64,000 nt of DNA from Mesorhizobium australicum (GTDB taxonomy: Bacteria; Pseudomonadota; Alphaproteobacteria; Rhizobiales; Rhizobiaceae). Below the pieces are notes generated by a model. That model was given only the letters and a program-made list of their open reading frames with translations, ran no database searches and was not told the DNA's origin. Made by a program: the position numbers and the translations under genes. Within the stretch, counting starts at the first letter, position 1; the number at the start of each line of letters is the position of its first letter. The DNA lies in the NCBI RefSeq assembly GCF_900177325.1, contig NZ_FXBL01000004.1, positions 4,154,001-4,218,000 of the forward strand, given 5' to 3'. Shown one piece after another: positions 27,619-36,600 of this stretch.

Positions 27619-28236
27619 TCAACCGCCGTGCTTTTCCAGGAAAGCCTCGGCGCTCAGGGAGCGGAAATCCCCCAGTGCGTCGCGCAGGCGCCGGTGGTCC
27701 CAGTCCCACCAGGCGAGCGCCTGGTAGCGTTCTGCCGTCCTGCGGTCGAAGCGCTCGCGGATCGGCCGGGCGGGAACGCCGGCGACGATCGTGTAGGGCG
27801 CGACATCCTTCGTCACCACCGCGCCGGCACCGACCGCCGCGCCGTCACCCACGGTCACGCCGGGCAGCACCGTCGAGCCGTGGCCGAGCCAGGTGTCGTG
27901 GCCGACCGTCACCTTGCGCGCCCGCCGCGCGGCAAAGAAATCCGCCTCGTGTTCGGCGTCCGGCCAGTAGTCGGAGGCGCGGTAGGTGAAATGGTGCAGC
28001 GTCGGCCGGTCGACCGGGTGGTTGGTCGCATTGAGCCGGACGGAGGCCGCGATGTTGGCGAACTTGCCGATCTCGGCGCACCAGACATGGCAGTCCTGCA
28101 TCAGGTAGGAATAGTCGCCGATCTCGGCCTCCGCGACGCGGCAGCCTTCCGCGATCTCCGTGTAGCGGCCGAGCCTGGTGTCGCTGACCTGCGCAGAGGA
28201 ATGGACGAGCGGCTCTTCGGACAGGCCCTTGGGCAT
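27619..28236 (-). CDS. phosphonate-cluster hexapeptide-repeat transferase
   Basis: Left-handed beta-helix acyltransferase-like protein, 205 residues, built of hexapeptide repeats (for example the region [27 protein letters not shown] at about 130-156, given here as the diagnostic C-terminal coil). It belongs to the transferase family regularly found in phn operons of alphaproteobacteria. A CoA-dependent acetyl transfer to an aminophosphonate, as done by PhnO in E. coli, is plausible but not shown. Its ATG overlaps the phnL stop by one base (TGATG). Confidence 0.78.
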   Translation of the reverse strand: MPKGLSEEPLVHSSAQVSDTRLGRYTEIAEGCRVAEAEIGDYSYLMQDCHVWCAEIGKFANIAASVRLNATNHPVDRPTLHHFTYRASDYWPDAEHEADFFAARRARKVTVGHDTWLGHGSTVLPGVTVGDGAAVGAGAVVTKDVAPYTIVAGVPARPIRERFDRRTAERYQALAWWDWDHRRLRDALGDFRSLSAEAFLEKHGG

Positions 28237-28940
28237 CAGGCGGCTTTCTTCGGTGCGAATGCGGTGACGTCGATGACGTGGTCGGCGACCGCCTCGCGCA
28301 CGTCCTGATCGTGGAAGATGCCGAGCATGGCGACGCCCGCCCGCTTTTTCTCGCCGATCATGTCGATGACGATCTGCCGGTTGGCAGCGTCGAGCGAGGC
28401 GGTCGGCTCGTCGAGCAGCAGGATCGGATGGTCGGTGATGAAGCCGCGCGCGATGTTGACGCGCTGCTGCTCGCCGCCGGAGAAGGTGGCGGGCGGCAAT
28501 TGCCACAGGCGCCCCGGCAGGTTCAGCCGCTCGAGTAGCGCCCGCGCCCTGCCCCGAGCCTCTTCCCGGTCCTCGCCTCGCGCCAGCAGCGGGTCGGCGA
28601 CCACGTCGACGGCCGAAACGCGCGGCACCGCGCGCAGGAACTGGCTGACATAGCCGATCGTGTCGCGGCGGATCGCCAGCACGGTGCGCGGCCCTGCGGC
28701 CGCCAGATCGACCAGATGGCCGTTGTGGGAGACGATCACCTGGCCGGCGTCGACGCCGTAATTGCCGTAGAGCATCTTGAGGATCGAACTCTTTCCCGCG
28801 CCGGACGGGCCGCCGAGCACGGCGCACTCGCCCGCCTTGAGCGAGAAGGAGACGTTGCGCACCACGGGCAGCTCCACGCCACCGCGCAGATGCATGACGA
28901 AGCTCTTGGCGACGTCGGAGACGACGAGTGGGGTGGGCAT
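28236..28940 (-). CDS. phnL: C-P lyase core ATPase PhnL
   Basis: ABC-type ATPase of the carbon-phosphorus lyase system, 234 residues. Walker [10 protein letters not shown], the signature [14 protein letters not shown], and Walker [13 protein letters not shown] are complete. PhnL is required with PhnG, PhnH and PhnI for attachment of phosphonate to the ribose of ATP. It starts 1 bp after the end of phnK and overlaps the transferase gene by one base. Confidence 0.92.
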   Translation of the reverse strand: MPTPLVVSDVAKSFVMHLRGGVELPVVRNVSFSLKAGECAVLGGPSGAGKSSILKMLYGNYGVDAGQVIVSHNGHLVDLAAAGPRTVLAIRRDTIGYVSQFLRAVPRVSAVDVVADPLLARGEDREEARGRARALLERLNLPGRLWQLPPATFSGGEQQRVNIARGFITDHPILLLDEPTASLDAANRQIVIDMIGEKKRAGVAMLGIFHDQDVREAVADHVIDVTAFAPKKAA

Positions 28941-28941
28941 G

Positions 28942-29718
28942 TCACACCTGCAGGATCGAGGAGACGAGGAGCTGGGTGTAGGGCGCGCGCGGATCGTCGA
29001 GCACGCGGTCGGTCAGGCCGTGCTCCACCACGACGCCGTCCTTCATCACCATCATCCGGTGCGAGAGCAGACGCGCCACCGCAAGGTCGTGCGTGACGAC
29101 GACCGCCGCGAGCCCGAGGTCGCTGACCAGCCCGCGCAACAGGTCGAGCAGGCGCGCCTGGACGGACACGTCGAGCCCGCCAGTCGGCTCGTCCATGAAC
29201 ACCAGCCGCGGTCCGGTGACGAGGTTGCGCGCGATCTGCAGCCGCTGGCGCATGCCGCCCGAAAAGGCGCGCGGCTGGTCGTCGATCCGGTCGGCGGAGA
29301 TCTCCACGCGGCCGAGCCAGTCGATCGCCGTCTCGCGGATGCGGCCATAGTGCCGGTCGCCAACGGCCATCAACCGCTCACCGACATTGGCGCCGGCCGA
29401 GACAGACATGCGCAGGCCATCGGCCGGGTTCTGGTGCACGAAGCCCCAGTCGGTGCGCATCAAGAAGCGGCGCTCGGCTTCGCTCATCCGGTAGAGGTCG
29501 CGCCACTGGCCGTCGCGCATGCGATAGGAGACGAGGCCAGAACTCGGCGGCAGGCGCGTCGAGACGCAATTAAGCAGCGTCGTCTTGCCGGAACCTGATT
29601 CGCCGACCACGGCCAGCACCTCGCCGGGCCACAGCTCGAACGAAACGTTCTCGCAGCCCCGCCGCGCGCCGTAGGATTTTGACAGCGAGGTGACGCGGAG
29701 CAGGGGTTCGTCGGTCAC
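28942..29718 (-). CDS. phnK: C-P lyase ABC ATPase PhnK
   Basis: ATPase subunit that docks on the C-P lyase core complex, 258 residues. Walker A GESGSGKTT, signature FSGGMRQRLQIARNL, Walker B LVFMDEPTGGLDV and the switch histidine in VVVTHDLA are visible. I chose the GTG at 29718, which overlaps the phnJ stop by 4 bp (GTGA) and begins TDEPLLRV as expected; the frame is open 21 codons further up inside phnJ but that extension has no family similarity. Confidence 0.92.
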   Translation of the reverse strand: MTDEPLLRVTSLSKSYGARRGCENVSFELWPGEVLAVVGESGSGKTTLLNCVSTRLPPSSGLVSYRMRDGQWRDLYRMSEAERRFLMRTDWGFVHQNPADGLRMSVSAGANVGERLMAVGDRHYGRIRETAIDWLGRVEISADRIDDQPRAFSGGMRQRLQIARNLVTGPRLVFMDEPTGGLDVSVQARLLDLLRGLVSDLGLAAVVVTHDLAVARLLSHRMMVMKDGVVVEHGLTDRVLDDPRAPYTQLLVSSILQV

Positions 29719-30605
29719 GACACAGCCTCCGCCTTCTCCCCCAGATCGCCCACATGCCCCTCCGCCCGTCGCGTCTCGCAATGATCCGTGTCGGAGCAGA
29801 CGAACATCCGTCCGCCGCGGTCGTCGAGGATCACCTCATCGAGATAGACATGCTCCGCGCCGCAGAGCGCACAGGGCCGGTCGAAGGTCTGCACCTCGAA
29901 GGGATGGTCCTCGAAGTCGAGGCTCACCACTTCGGTGAAGGGCGGAACGGCATAGATGCGCTTCTCGCGCCCCGCGCCGAAGAGCTGGAGCGCCGGCGAC
30001 ATGTGCATCTTCGGATTGTCGAATTTCGGCGTCGGCGACGGGTCCATCACGTAGCGCCCCTCGACCTTCACCGGATAGGCATAGGTTGCTGCGATGCGCC
30101 CGTGCCGGGCGATGTCCTCGTAGAGCTTGACGTGCATCAGGCCGTATTCCTCCAGCGCGTGCATCTTGCGCGTCTCGGTCTCGCGCGGTTCGAGGAAGCG
30201 CAGCGGCTCGGGGATTGGCACCTGGTAGACAAGCACCTGGCCTTCGGTCAGCGGATGCTCCGGGATGCGATGCCGCGTCTGGATGATGGTCGCCTCGGCC
30301 GTCGAGGTGGTTACCGCCACATCGGCGACCTTCTGGAAGAAGGCGCGGATCGACACCGCATTGGTCGTGTCGTCGGCGCCCTGGTCGATCACCTTCAGCG
30401 TGTCGTCCGGTCCGATGATCGACGCCGTCACCTGCACGCCGCCGGTGCCCCAGCCATAGGGCATCGGCATCTCTCTGGATGCGAACGGCACCTGATAGCC
30501 GGGGATCGCGATCCCCTTCAGGATCGCGCGGCGGATCATCCGCTTCGTCTGTTCGTCGAGATAGGCGAAGTTGTAGGCGGCGATGTCTGTCACTTGCATT
30601 TTCAT
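29715..30605 (-). CDS. phnJ: C-P lyase catalytic subunit PhnJ (radical SAM)
   Basis: Enzyme that breaks the carbon-phosphorus bond of ribose-1-phosphonate 5-phosphate using S-adenosylmethionine and a 4Fe-4S cluster, 296 residues. The four essential cysteines are C245, C248, C270 and C276, with the same spacing as in E. coli PhnJ (C241, C244, C266, C272), so the cluster ligands and the radical cysteine are intact. The ATG at 30605 overlaps the phnI stop by 4 bp (ATGA). It forms the core complex with PhnG, PhnH and PhnI. Confidence 0.96.
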   Translation of the reverse strand: MKMQVTDIAAYNFAYLDEQTKRMIRRAILKGIAIPGYQVPFASREMPMPYGWGTGGVQVTASIIGPDDTLKVIDQGADDTTNAVSIRAFFQKVADVAVTTSTAEATIIQTRHRIPEHPLTEGQVLVYQVPIPEPLRFLEPRETETRKMHALEEYGLMHVKLYEDIARHGRIAATYAYPVKVEGRYVMDPSPTPKFDNPKMHMSPALQLFGAGREKRIYAVPPFTEVVSLDFEDHPFEVQTFDRPCALCGAEHVYLDEVILDDRGGRMFVCSDTDHCETRRAEGHVGDLGEKAEAVS

Positions 30606-31702
30606 TCCGCGGCCTCCCGGAGATCGTCGCGCTGTCCCGCCTCGAATTCGGCTCGCATGCGCCGCACAAGCTCGAGCTCGGCCTGGAAGTCGACATAGTG
30701 CGGCAGCTTCAGGTGCTCGACGAAGCCGGTCGCCTGGACGTTGTCGGAATGCGAGATGACGAACTCCTCGTCCTGCGCGGGAGCGACGATATCCTCGCCG
30801 AACTCGGCGGCGCGCAGCGCCCGGTCGCAGAGCGCCATCGCCATCGCCTTGCGCTCCGATTGACCGAACACCAGCCCGTAGCCGCGCGTGAACTGCGGCG
30901 GCGCCTTGGACGAGCCCTTGAACTGGTTGACCATCTGACACTCGGTCACGCGGATCGAACCCAGCGGGACGGGAAAGTCGAGTTCCGGGACGTCGAGCTC
31001 CAGCTCGGCCTCGCCGATCCTGATCTCGCCCACGAAAGGATGCGTGCGCGCGTAGCCGCGCTGGGTGGAGTAGGCGAGCGCGAGGAGAAAGCCCTCGTCG
31101 CCGCGTGCCAGCGCCTGCAGGCGGGCATCGCGCTCCAGCGGGAATTCGAGCGGTTCGCGCGTGATGTCGGCGACCGGCGCACCGGCGGGTACCGCGCCAT
31201 CGGCCTCGATCAGTCCCTCCTCGCCCAGCAGGTCCGAGACACGCGGCATCGACGCGGTCTCCGGTTCGCGCTGCATCGGCTCGTCCTGAGGCGCATCGCC
31301 TGCCAGCGCCGGATCGAGCAGGCGGTGCGTGTAGTCGAAGGTCGGTCCGAGAAGCTGGCCGCCCGGCAGGTCCTTATAGGTCGCCGAAACGCGCCGTTCG
31401 ACCTTCATGGCCGCCGTGTCGAGCGGCCGCGTGTAGCCGAAGCGCGGCAGCGTCGTGCGATAGGCGCGTACGAGGAAGATCGCCTCGATCATGTCGCCCC
31501 GCGCCTGCTTCATCGCCAGCGCGGCAAGTTCGCGGTCGTAGAGCGAGCCCTCCGCCATCACGCGGTCGACTCCGAGCGCCAGTTGCTCGACGATCTGGTC
31601 GAGGCGCAGCGCCGGCACGGAGCGGTCGCCGCGCCTGCGGTCGGCCAGCAGCGAATGGGCATTCCGGATGGCGGCCTCGCCGCCCTTTACTGCGACATAC
31701 AT
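30602..31702 (-). CDS. phnI: C-P lyase subunit PhnI (nucleosidase/phosphonylase)
   Basis: Subunit of the PhnGHIJ core, 366 residues, that with G, H and L displaces adenine from ATP and joins phosphonate to the ribose. The start MYVAVKGGEAAI, the YTHRLLDP segment and the C-terminal LPHYVDFQAELELVRRMR are typical of PhnI. The length matches the family. It lies 3 bp after phnH and overlaps phnJ by 4 bp. Confidence 0.95.
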   Translation of the reverse strand: MYVAVKGGEAAIRNAHSLLADRRRGDRSVPALRLDQIVEQLALGVDRVMAEGSLYDRELAALAMKQARGDMIEAIFLVRAYRTTLPRFGYTRPLDTAAMKVERRVSATYKDLPGGQLLGPTFDYTHRLLDPALAGDAPQDEPMQREPETASMPRVSDLLGEEGLIEADGAVPAGAPVADITREPLEFPLERDARLQALARGDEGFLLALAYSTQRGYARTHPFVGEIRIGEAELELDVPELDFPVPLGSIRVTECQMVNQFKGSSKAPPQFTRGYGLVFGQSERKAMAMALCDRALRAAEFGEDIVAPAQDEEFVISHSDNVQATGFVEHLKLPHYVDFQAELELVRRMRAEFEAGQRDDLREAAE

Positions 31703-31705
31703 GGC

Positions 31706-32317
31706 TCAGCCTCCCGCCTGTCCGTCGGCAATGCGCGTCGTGCGCGGCAGGCAGACGATTTCGCCGCCCGACACCAGGATCAGGTCGACACCGCGTGGAA
31801 ACCGCGCCCCGTTCTGCCGCCACTGCGCACTGAAATGGCGCGGCATGGGCGACGGCGCGACGGTCGCGGTCGTCCGGATTCCCGGTCCCGTGAGCACCAG
31901 AGGCGGGCCCGAGTCGAAACTTTCCACCTGCAGCACGATCGTGGTCGACCGGTCGGGATAGTCCTGCGAGCCCTGAGCAAAACTCTCCAGCGCCACCAGT
32001 TCGTCCGGCGCAGCCGCGAAAGCGAAATGCGCCTCGGTCGCGATCGACGTCACCGGTGCGCCGCTGTGGAAGCCGAGCCAGTTGCGCACGTCGACGCTCA
32101 AAAGCTGCCGGTCGAGCCAGACCGGCGTGTCGTGATCGCAGAGCGCCAGCGCGACCGCTCCGGCGAGCGGCGACATGGGCGCGGGAGGCAAGGTCAGGGC
32201 AGTAACGGAGCGGCGGCTGCCCGGCCGCGCCATCGCATCCATTACCGCGCGAAATACGGATTGCGCATCGAAGACAGGCGCCCGGAAGCCGCCCTGGATC
32301 ACGGCCGTCGTCGGCAT
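31706..32317 (-). CDS. phnH: C-P lyase subunit PhnH
   Basis: Core subunit of C-P lyase, 203 residues, at the usual length. The N-terminal GGFRAPVFDAQSVFRAVMDA and the C-terminal HFSAQWRQNGARFPRGVDLI with the LPRTTRI ending identify it. PhnH dimerises and bridges the PhnGIJ parts. Its ATG overlaps the phnG stop by one base (TGATG). Confidence 0.93.
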   Translation of the reverse strand: MPTTAVIQGGFRAPVFDAQSVFRAVMDAMARPGSRRSVTALTLPPAPMSPLAGAVALALCDHDTPVWLDRQLLSVDVRNWLGFHSGAPVTSIATEAHFAFAAAPDELVALESFAQGSQDYPDRSTTIVLQVESFDSGPPLVLTGPGIRTTATVAPSPMPRHFSAQWRQNGARFPRGVDLILVSGGEIVCLPRTTRIADGQAGG

Positions 32318-32787
32318 CAGTCCTCTCCTCTCACCATGGTGAAGAAGTCGACCTTCGTCGCGGCGACCTCGGCGGCGCGGCGCGCGGCATGAGCATCGTG
32401 TTCCAGCCGCAGCGGTGAGAGGATCAGGTCTTCAAGGCGCGACCGCAGCTCCGGCTTCTGCCACAGCGCGTCAATCGTCGCGGCGATCCGCGCCTTGTCT
32501 GCGTCGCGGCCGAGCGCATAGGAATGGCCGACTTCGCCGCCTGCGAGCCGTACCGTCGCGCGGGTGACCGTCGCCTCGCCGGCATTGAAGGGCGCGCCGC
32601 CGCCGCCCATCCGGCCGCGCACCGTGACGAGACCCGTCTCCGGCCCCCGCACGGGCTCGGCCGCAGCGTCGAACGCCGCGGCGGTCCAGAGTTCCGACAA
32701 CCGCGCCGCCGGGGCGTGGGCGAGCACCGCCATCATCTCCCGCCGCAATTCGCTTTCGGGCCTCGCGCCCGTCCGGATGCCGTGCAT
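32317..32787 (-). CDS. phnG: C-P lyase subunit PhnG
   Basis: First gene of the C-P lyase operon, 156 residues. RGRMGGGGAPFNAGEATVTR is the PhnG signature, followed by GEVGHSYALGRD. I chose the ATG at 32787: an in-frame start further up (32820) would place the first codons inside the operator and the inferred promoter. The gene is divergent from phnF, with a Pho box, a -10 element and a GntR-type operator in the 74 bp between the two start codons. Confidence 0.93.
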   Translation of the reverse strand: MHGIRTGARPESELRREMMAVLAHAPAARLSELWTAAAFDAAAEPVRGPETGLVTVRGRMGGGGAPFNAGEATVTRATVRLAGGEVGHSYALGRDADKARIAATIDALWQKPELRSRLEDLILSPLRLEHDAHAARRAAEVAATKVDFFTMVRGED

Positions 32788-32800
32788 GCTGCAACTCGAC

Positions 32801-32820
32801 TTGTCTAGTGTTATAGACAA
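32801..32820. promoter_or_regulatory. PhnF operator between phnG and phnF
   Basis: TTGTCTA and TAGACAA form a perfect inverted repeat with a 6-bp spacer. Within it TGTTATAGACAA (32809-32820) matches 10 of 12 bases of the site I recall for mycobacterial PhnF, TGGTATAGACCA. It lies just downstream of the inferred phnG start and overlaps the -35 of the inferred phnF promoter, so one bound dimer could repress both genes. Confidence 0.72.
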
Positions 32821-32829
32821 CTATATGAT
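32801..32829 (+). promoter_or_regulatory. candidate phnF promoter
   Basis: TTGTCT (32801-32806), a 17-nt spacer, then TATGAT (32824-32829, five of six matches). The -35 is inside the inverted repeat, consistent with autorepression by PhnF. Confidence 0.5.
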
Positions 32830-32836
32830 GACCTCG

Positions 32837-32868
32837 ATTAGACCCATCGCATGACGATCTGATGACAG
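32837..32868 (-). promoter_or_regulatory. Pho box and -10 of the phnG operon
   Basis: On the minus strand CTGTCAT (exact match to the PhoB half-site) and TCGTCAT (5 of 7) are 11 bp apart at 32868-32851. After 8 nt comes TCTAAT (32842-32837), a good -10. The box overlaps the first codons of phnF, so PhoB binding could also hinder phnF expression. The predicted start is near 32830. Confidence 0.7.
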
Positions 32869-33623
32869 CGACAGTTGCAGAAACCTCCGCCGACAGCTCG
32901 ATCCGCCGCAACAGCGGCGTGTCGCTCTGGCGTCAGATCTCCGACCGGATCCGCCGCCTGGAGACGGACGGTCAACTCGATGCGGATGGCCGCCTGCCGC
33001 CGGAATTCAGGCTCGCCGAAGAGTTCGGCGTGAACCGCCACACCGTCCGCAGCGCCATCTCGCATCTCGTGCAGGAAGGCGTGCTGCGCACCGAGCAGGG
33101 GCGCGGCACCTTCTTCCGCAGCCGTCCGCGCCTTGCCTATCCGATCGGGCGACGCACGCGCTTCTCCGCCGGCCTCGAAGGCCAGACCTCGACGCTCCAG
33201 ACGGTACTGGTGGACTCCGCCACCGTTCCTGCCGACACCCGCGTGGCGGAAGCGCTCGGCATGGCGCCGCAAGCGCACACGGTCTGGCTGAGAACGATAG
33301 GCCTGGCCGACGGCGAGCCGGTGTCGACGGCTGAGAGCTGGTTTCCGGCGGACAGTTTGGGAGGGATCGCCGACACGTTCCGGCGTACTGGCTCGATCAC
33401 CGCGGCGCTCGCCGCGCTCGGCGTCGCCGACTACACGCGCCGCTCGACGGTGCTCACCGCGACCCATGCCGGCGACGATGATCTGGCGCGGCTGAAGCTC
33501 GCGCCCGGCGCCATCGTGCTCGCGACCGAGAGCGTCAATGTCGACCCCGCCGGCAGGCCGATCCAGTATTCCCGCACGCGCTTTTCGGCGGATCGGATCG
33601 AGCTGACGATCGAAAACGGCTGA
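32862..33623 (+). CDS. phnF: GntR/HutC family regulator PhnF
   Basis: Repressor of the phosphonate operon, 253 residues. The N-terminal winged helix (about 18-85) contains LPPEFRLAEEFGVNRHTVRSA, written here as the recognition helix region, and the C-terminal HutC-type (UTRA) sensor domain spans about 100-245. Divergent location next to phnG and an operator of the expected type support the assignment. The ligand is probably a phosphonate or phosphate compound; that is not visible in the sequence. Confidence 0.9.
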   Translation: MTATVAETSADSSIRRNSGVSLWRQISDRIRRLETDGQLDADGRLPPEFRLAEEFGVNRHTVRSAISHLVQEGVLRTEQGRGTFFRSRPRLAYPIGRRTRFSAGLEGQTSTLQTVLVDSATVPADTRVAEALGMAPQAHTVWLRTIGLADGEPVSTAESWFPADSLGGIADTFRRTGSITAALAALGVADYTRRSTVLTATHAGDDDLARLKLAPGAIVLATESVNVDPAGRPIQYSRTRFSADRIELTIENG

Positions 33624-33693
33624 CCGGCCGCCCGGGTCGGCAGGCGGCCGGTCAGAAGCTGGAAGACATAGCTTGAAGCCGCGCGCTGGTTCG

Positions 33694-36600
33694 TCAGATC
33701 TCCTGATAGGCGGCGATGACGGCCGCGACCTGATCGGAGTTCATCACCTGGATCTGTGCGGTCGTCAGCGCCTGGACCTGGTCTTCGTCCAGGGCCTCGA
33801 TGTCTTCGACCGCAAGGCCGGAGATGGCGCCCGTGTTGATGGCGGCGATGTCGCCGGTGGAGAAGCGCTCGAAATCCTCGGACTCCATGGCCGCGATCTG
33901 ACCGGAGCCCAATACGGCGGTCTGGGCTTCCGAGAACGCCTCGACCTGGTCGGCGGTCATGGCCGTGATCTGCGACGCCGTGAGGCCGACCACAGCCTTG
34001 ACGCTCAGCGCGCCGACCTGATCCTCGGTCAAGGCGCCGATCTGGTCCGTCGTCAGCGAGGCCACCTGCCCGGCGGTGAGCGCGCCGACCTGGTCGGTCG
34101 AGAGATCGCCGATCTGGTCGGTGGTCAGCGCGGCAATTTGCGTCGGCTTCATCAGCGCGATCTGCGAGGTCGTGACGGCCGCGAGTTGGTCCGTGCTCAG
34201 CGCCGCGACGGCATCGTTGCTCAGGCCGGAGATGGCTTTTGTACTGATGGCGGCGATCGCGTCGGTCGACAGCTCGGCGATATCGTCAGCGCCGAGCGCG
34301 CCGACCTGCACCGCGCTCAGCGCGCCGACCTGCGCCGTCGTCAGCGCCCCGACCTGATCCGTGCTCAACGCACCAACCTGCGTGGCGCTGAGCCCGATGA
34401 TAGCCTTGGTGCTGATCGCGCCGACCTGGTCCTCGCTCAACGCGCCGATCTGGTCCGCGGTGAGCGAAGCCGCCTGGATCGCGGTCAGCGCCCCGACCTG
34501 TTCGGCCGAGAGATCGCCGATCTGGTCGACGGTCAAGGCCGCGATCTGCGAGCCCTTCATCATGCCGATCTGGCCCGTGGTCAGTGCGCCGACCTGGTCG
34601 GTGCTCAGGGCCGCGACGGCGTCGTTCGACAGGCCCGAGATCGACTTGGTGCTGATCGCGGCAACCGCATCGGTCGTCAGCTCGGCGACATCGTCGGCGC
34701 CGAGCGCTCCGAGCTGCGTTGCGCTCAGGACGCCGACCTGCGCGGTCGTCAGCGCTCCGACTTGATCAGTGCTCAGCGCGCCAACCTGGGTGGCGGTCAG
34801 GCCGAGGACGGCTTTGGTGCTGATCGCACCGACCTGCTCCTCGCTCAGCGCGCCGATCTGGTCAGCCGTCAGCGACGCGACCTGGGTCGCGGTCAACGCG
34901 CCGACCTGGTCGGTCGAGAGATAGCCGATCTGGTCCGTGGTCAGCGCTGCGATCTGCGTACCCTTCATCATGCCGATCTGACCTGTGGTCAGCGCGCCGA
35001 CCTGATCCTCGCTCAGCGCCGCGACGGCGTCGTTCGACAGGCCCGAGATGGACTTGGTGCTGATGGCCGCGATTGCATCGGTAGACAGTTCGGCGACATC
35101 GTCAGCGCCGGGCGCGCCCAGCTGCACCGCGCTCAGCACGCCGACCTGCCCTGTCGTCAGGGCTCCCACTTGGTCAGTGCTTAGCGCCCCCACCTGCGTG
35201 GCGGTCATGCCGATGATCGATTTCGAATTGATCGCGCCGACCTGATCCTCGCTCAGCGCACCGATCTGGTCGGTGGTCAGCGAGGCGACCTGCGTCGCCG
35301 TCAGCGCGCCGATCTGGTCGGTCGACAGATCGCCGATCTGGTCCGTCGTCAGTGCCGCGACCTGCGTGCCCTTCATCATCGCGATCTGACCGGTCGAGAG
35401 AGCGCCGAGCTGGTCGGTGCTGAGTGCTGCGACCGCGTCAGCGGAGAGGCCGGAAATGGATTTCGTGCTGATGGCCGCGACTGCATCGGTCGAGAGTTCG
35501 GCCACGTCGTCAGCGCCCAATGCCCCGAGCTGCGTCGCGCTCAGCGCGCCGACCTGCGCCGTGGTCAGGGCCGCGACCTGGTCCGCGCTCAGGGCGCCCA
35601 CCTGCGTCGCGGTCAGGCCGATGATCGACTTCGAATTGATCGCGCCGATCTGCTCCTCGCTCATGGCGCCAATCTGGTCGGTGGTCAACGCCGCGACCTG
35701 CGTCGCCGTCAGCGCGCCGACCTGATCGGTCGAGAGATAGCCGATCTGGTCCGTGGTCAATGCCGAAATCTGCGTCGGCTTCATCGCGGCGACCTGGCCG
35801 TTGGTCAAGGCCCCGATCTGGTCCTCGCTCAGCGCCGCGACCGCGTCAGTGGTCAGGCCGGAGATGGATTTCGTGCTGATCGCGGCGATCGCGTCGGTCG
35901 ACAGTTCGGCGACGTCGTCAGCGCCGAGACCGCCGAGCTGCGCGCCGGTCATTGCGCCGACCTGTGCAGTCGTCAGGGCTGCGACCTGATCCGTCGAGAG
36001 GAGAGCAACCTTGGCCGAGGTCAGGCCGAGGATGGCCTTGGTGCTGATGGCGCCCACCTGCTCCTCGCTCAGCGCGCCGATCTGGTCGTTGGTCAGGGCA
36101 GAGACCTGCGTGGCGTTGAGCGCGCCGATCTGGTCGGTCGAGAGGTCGCCGATCTGGTCCGTCGTCAGCGCCGCGATTTGCGCGCCCTTCATCATCGCGA
36201 TCTGGCCGGTCGTCAGCGCGCCGAGCTGGTCGGTGCTCAATGCGGCGACGGCGTCATTCGAGAGACCCGAAATGGCCTTGGTGCTGATGGCGGCAACCGC
36301 GTCGGTCGACAGTTCGGCGACGTCGTCAGCGCCGAGTGCGCCGAGCTGCAGCGCGCTGAACGCACCGACCTGCGCCGTCGTCAAAGCGCCCACCTGATCC
36401 GTGCTTAGCGCGCCCACCTGCGTTGCGGTCAGGCCAAGGATGGCCTTGGTGCTGATCGCGCCCACCTGCTCTTCGCTCAGCGCACCGATCTGATCGGTGG
36501 TCAGCGACGCGACCTGCGTGGCGGTGAATGCGCCGACCTGCGCGGTGCTCAGATCGCCGATCTGGTCGGTGGTGAGCGCGGCGACCTGCGTGCCCTTCAT

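Noticed and set aside
33673..35184. Long plus-strand open frames antisense to the octapeptide gene (up to about 500 codons)
   Set aside because: They mirror the 24-bp period and GC-rich codons of the minus-strand gene; the array has no stop in several frames by composition alone. No ribosome site or independent family feature.
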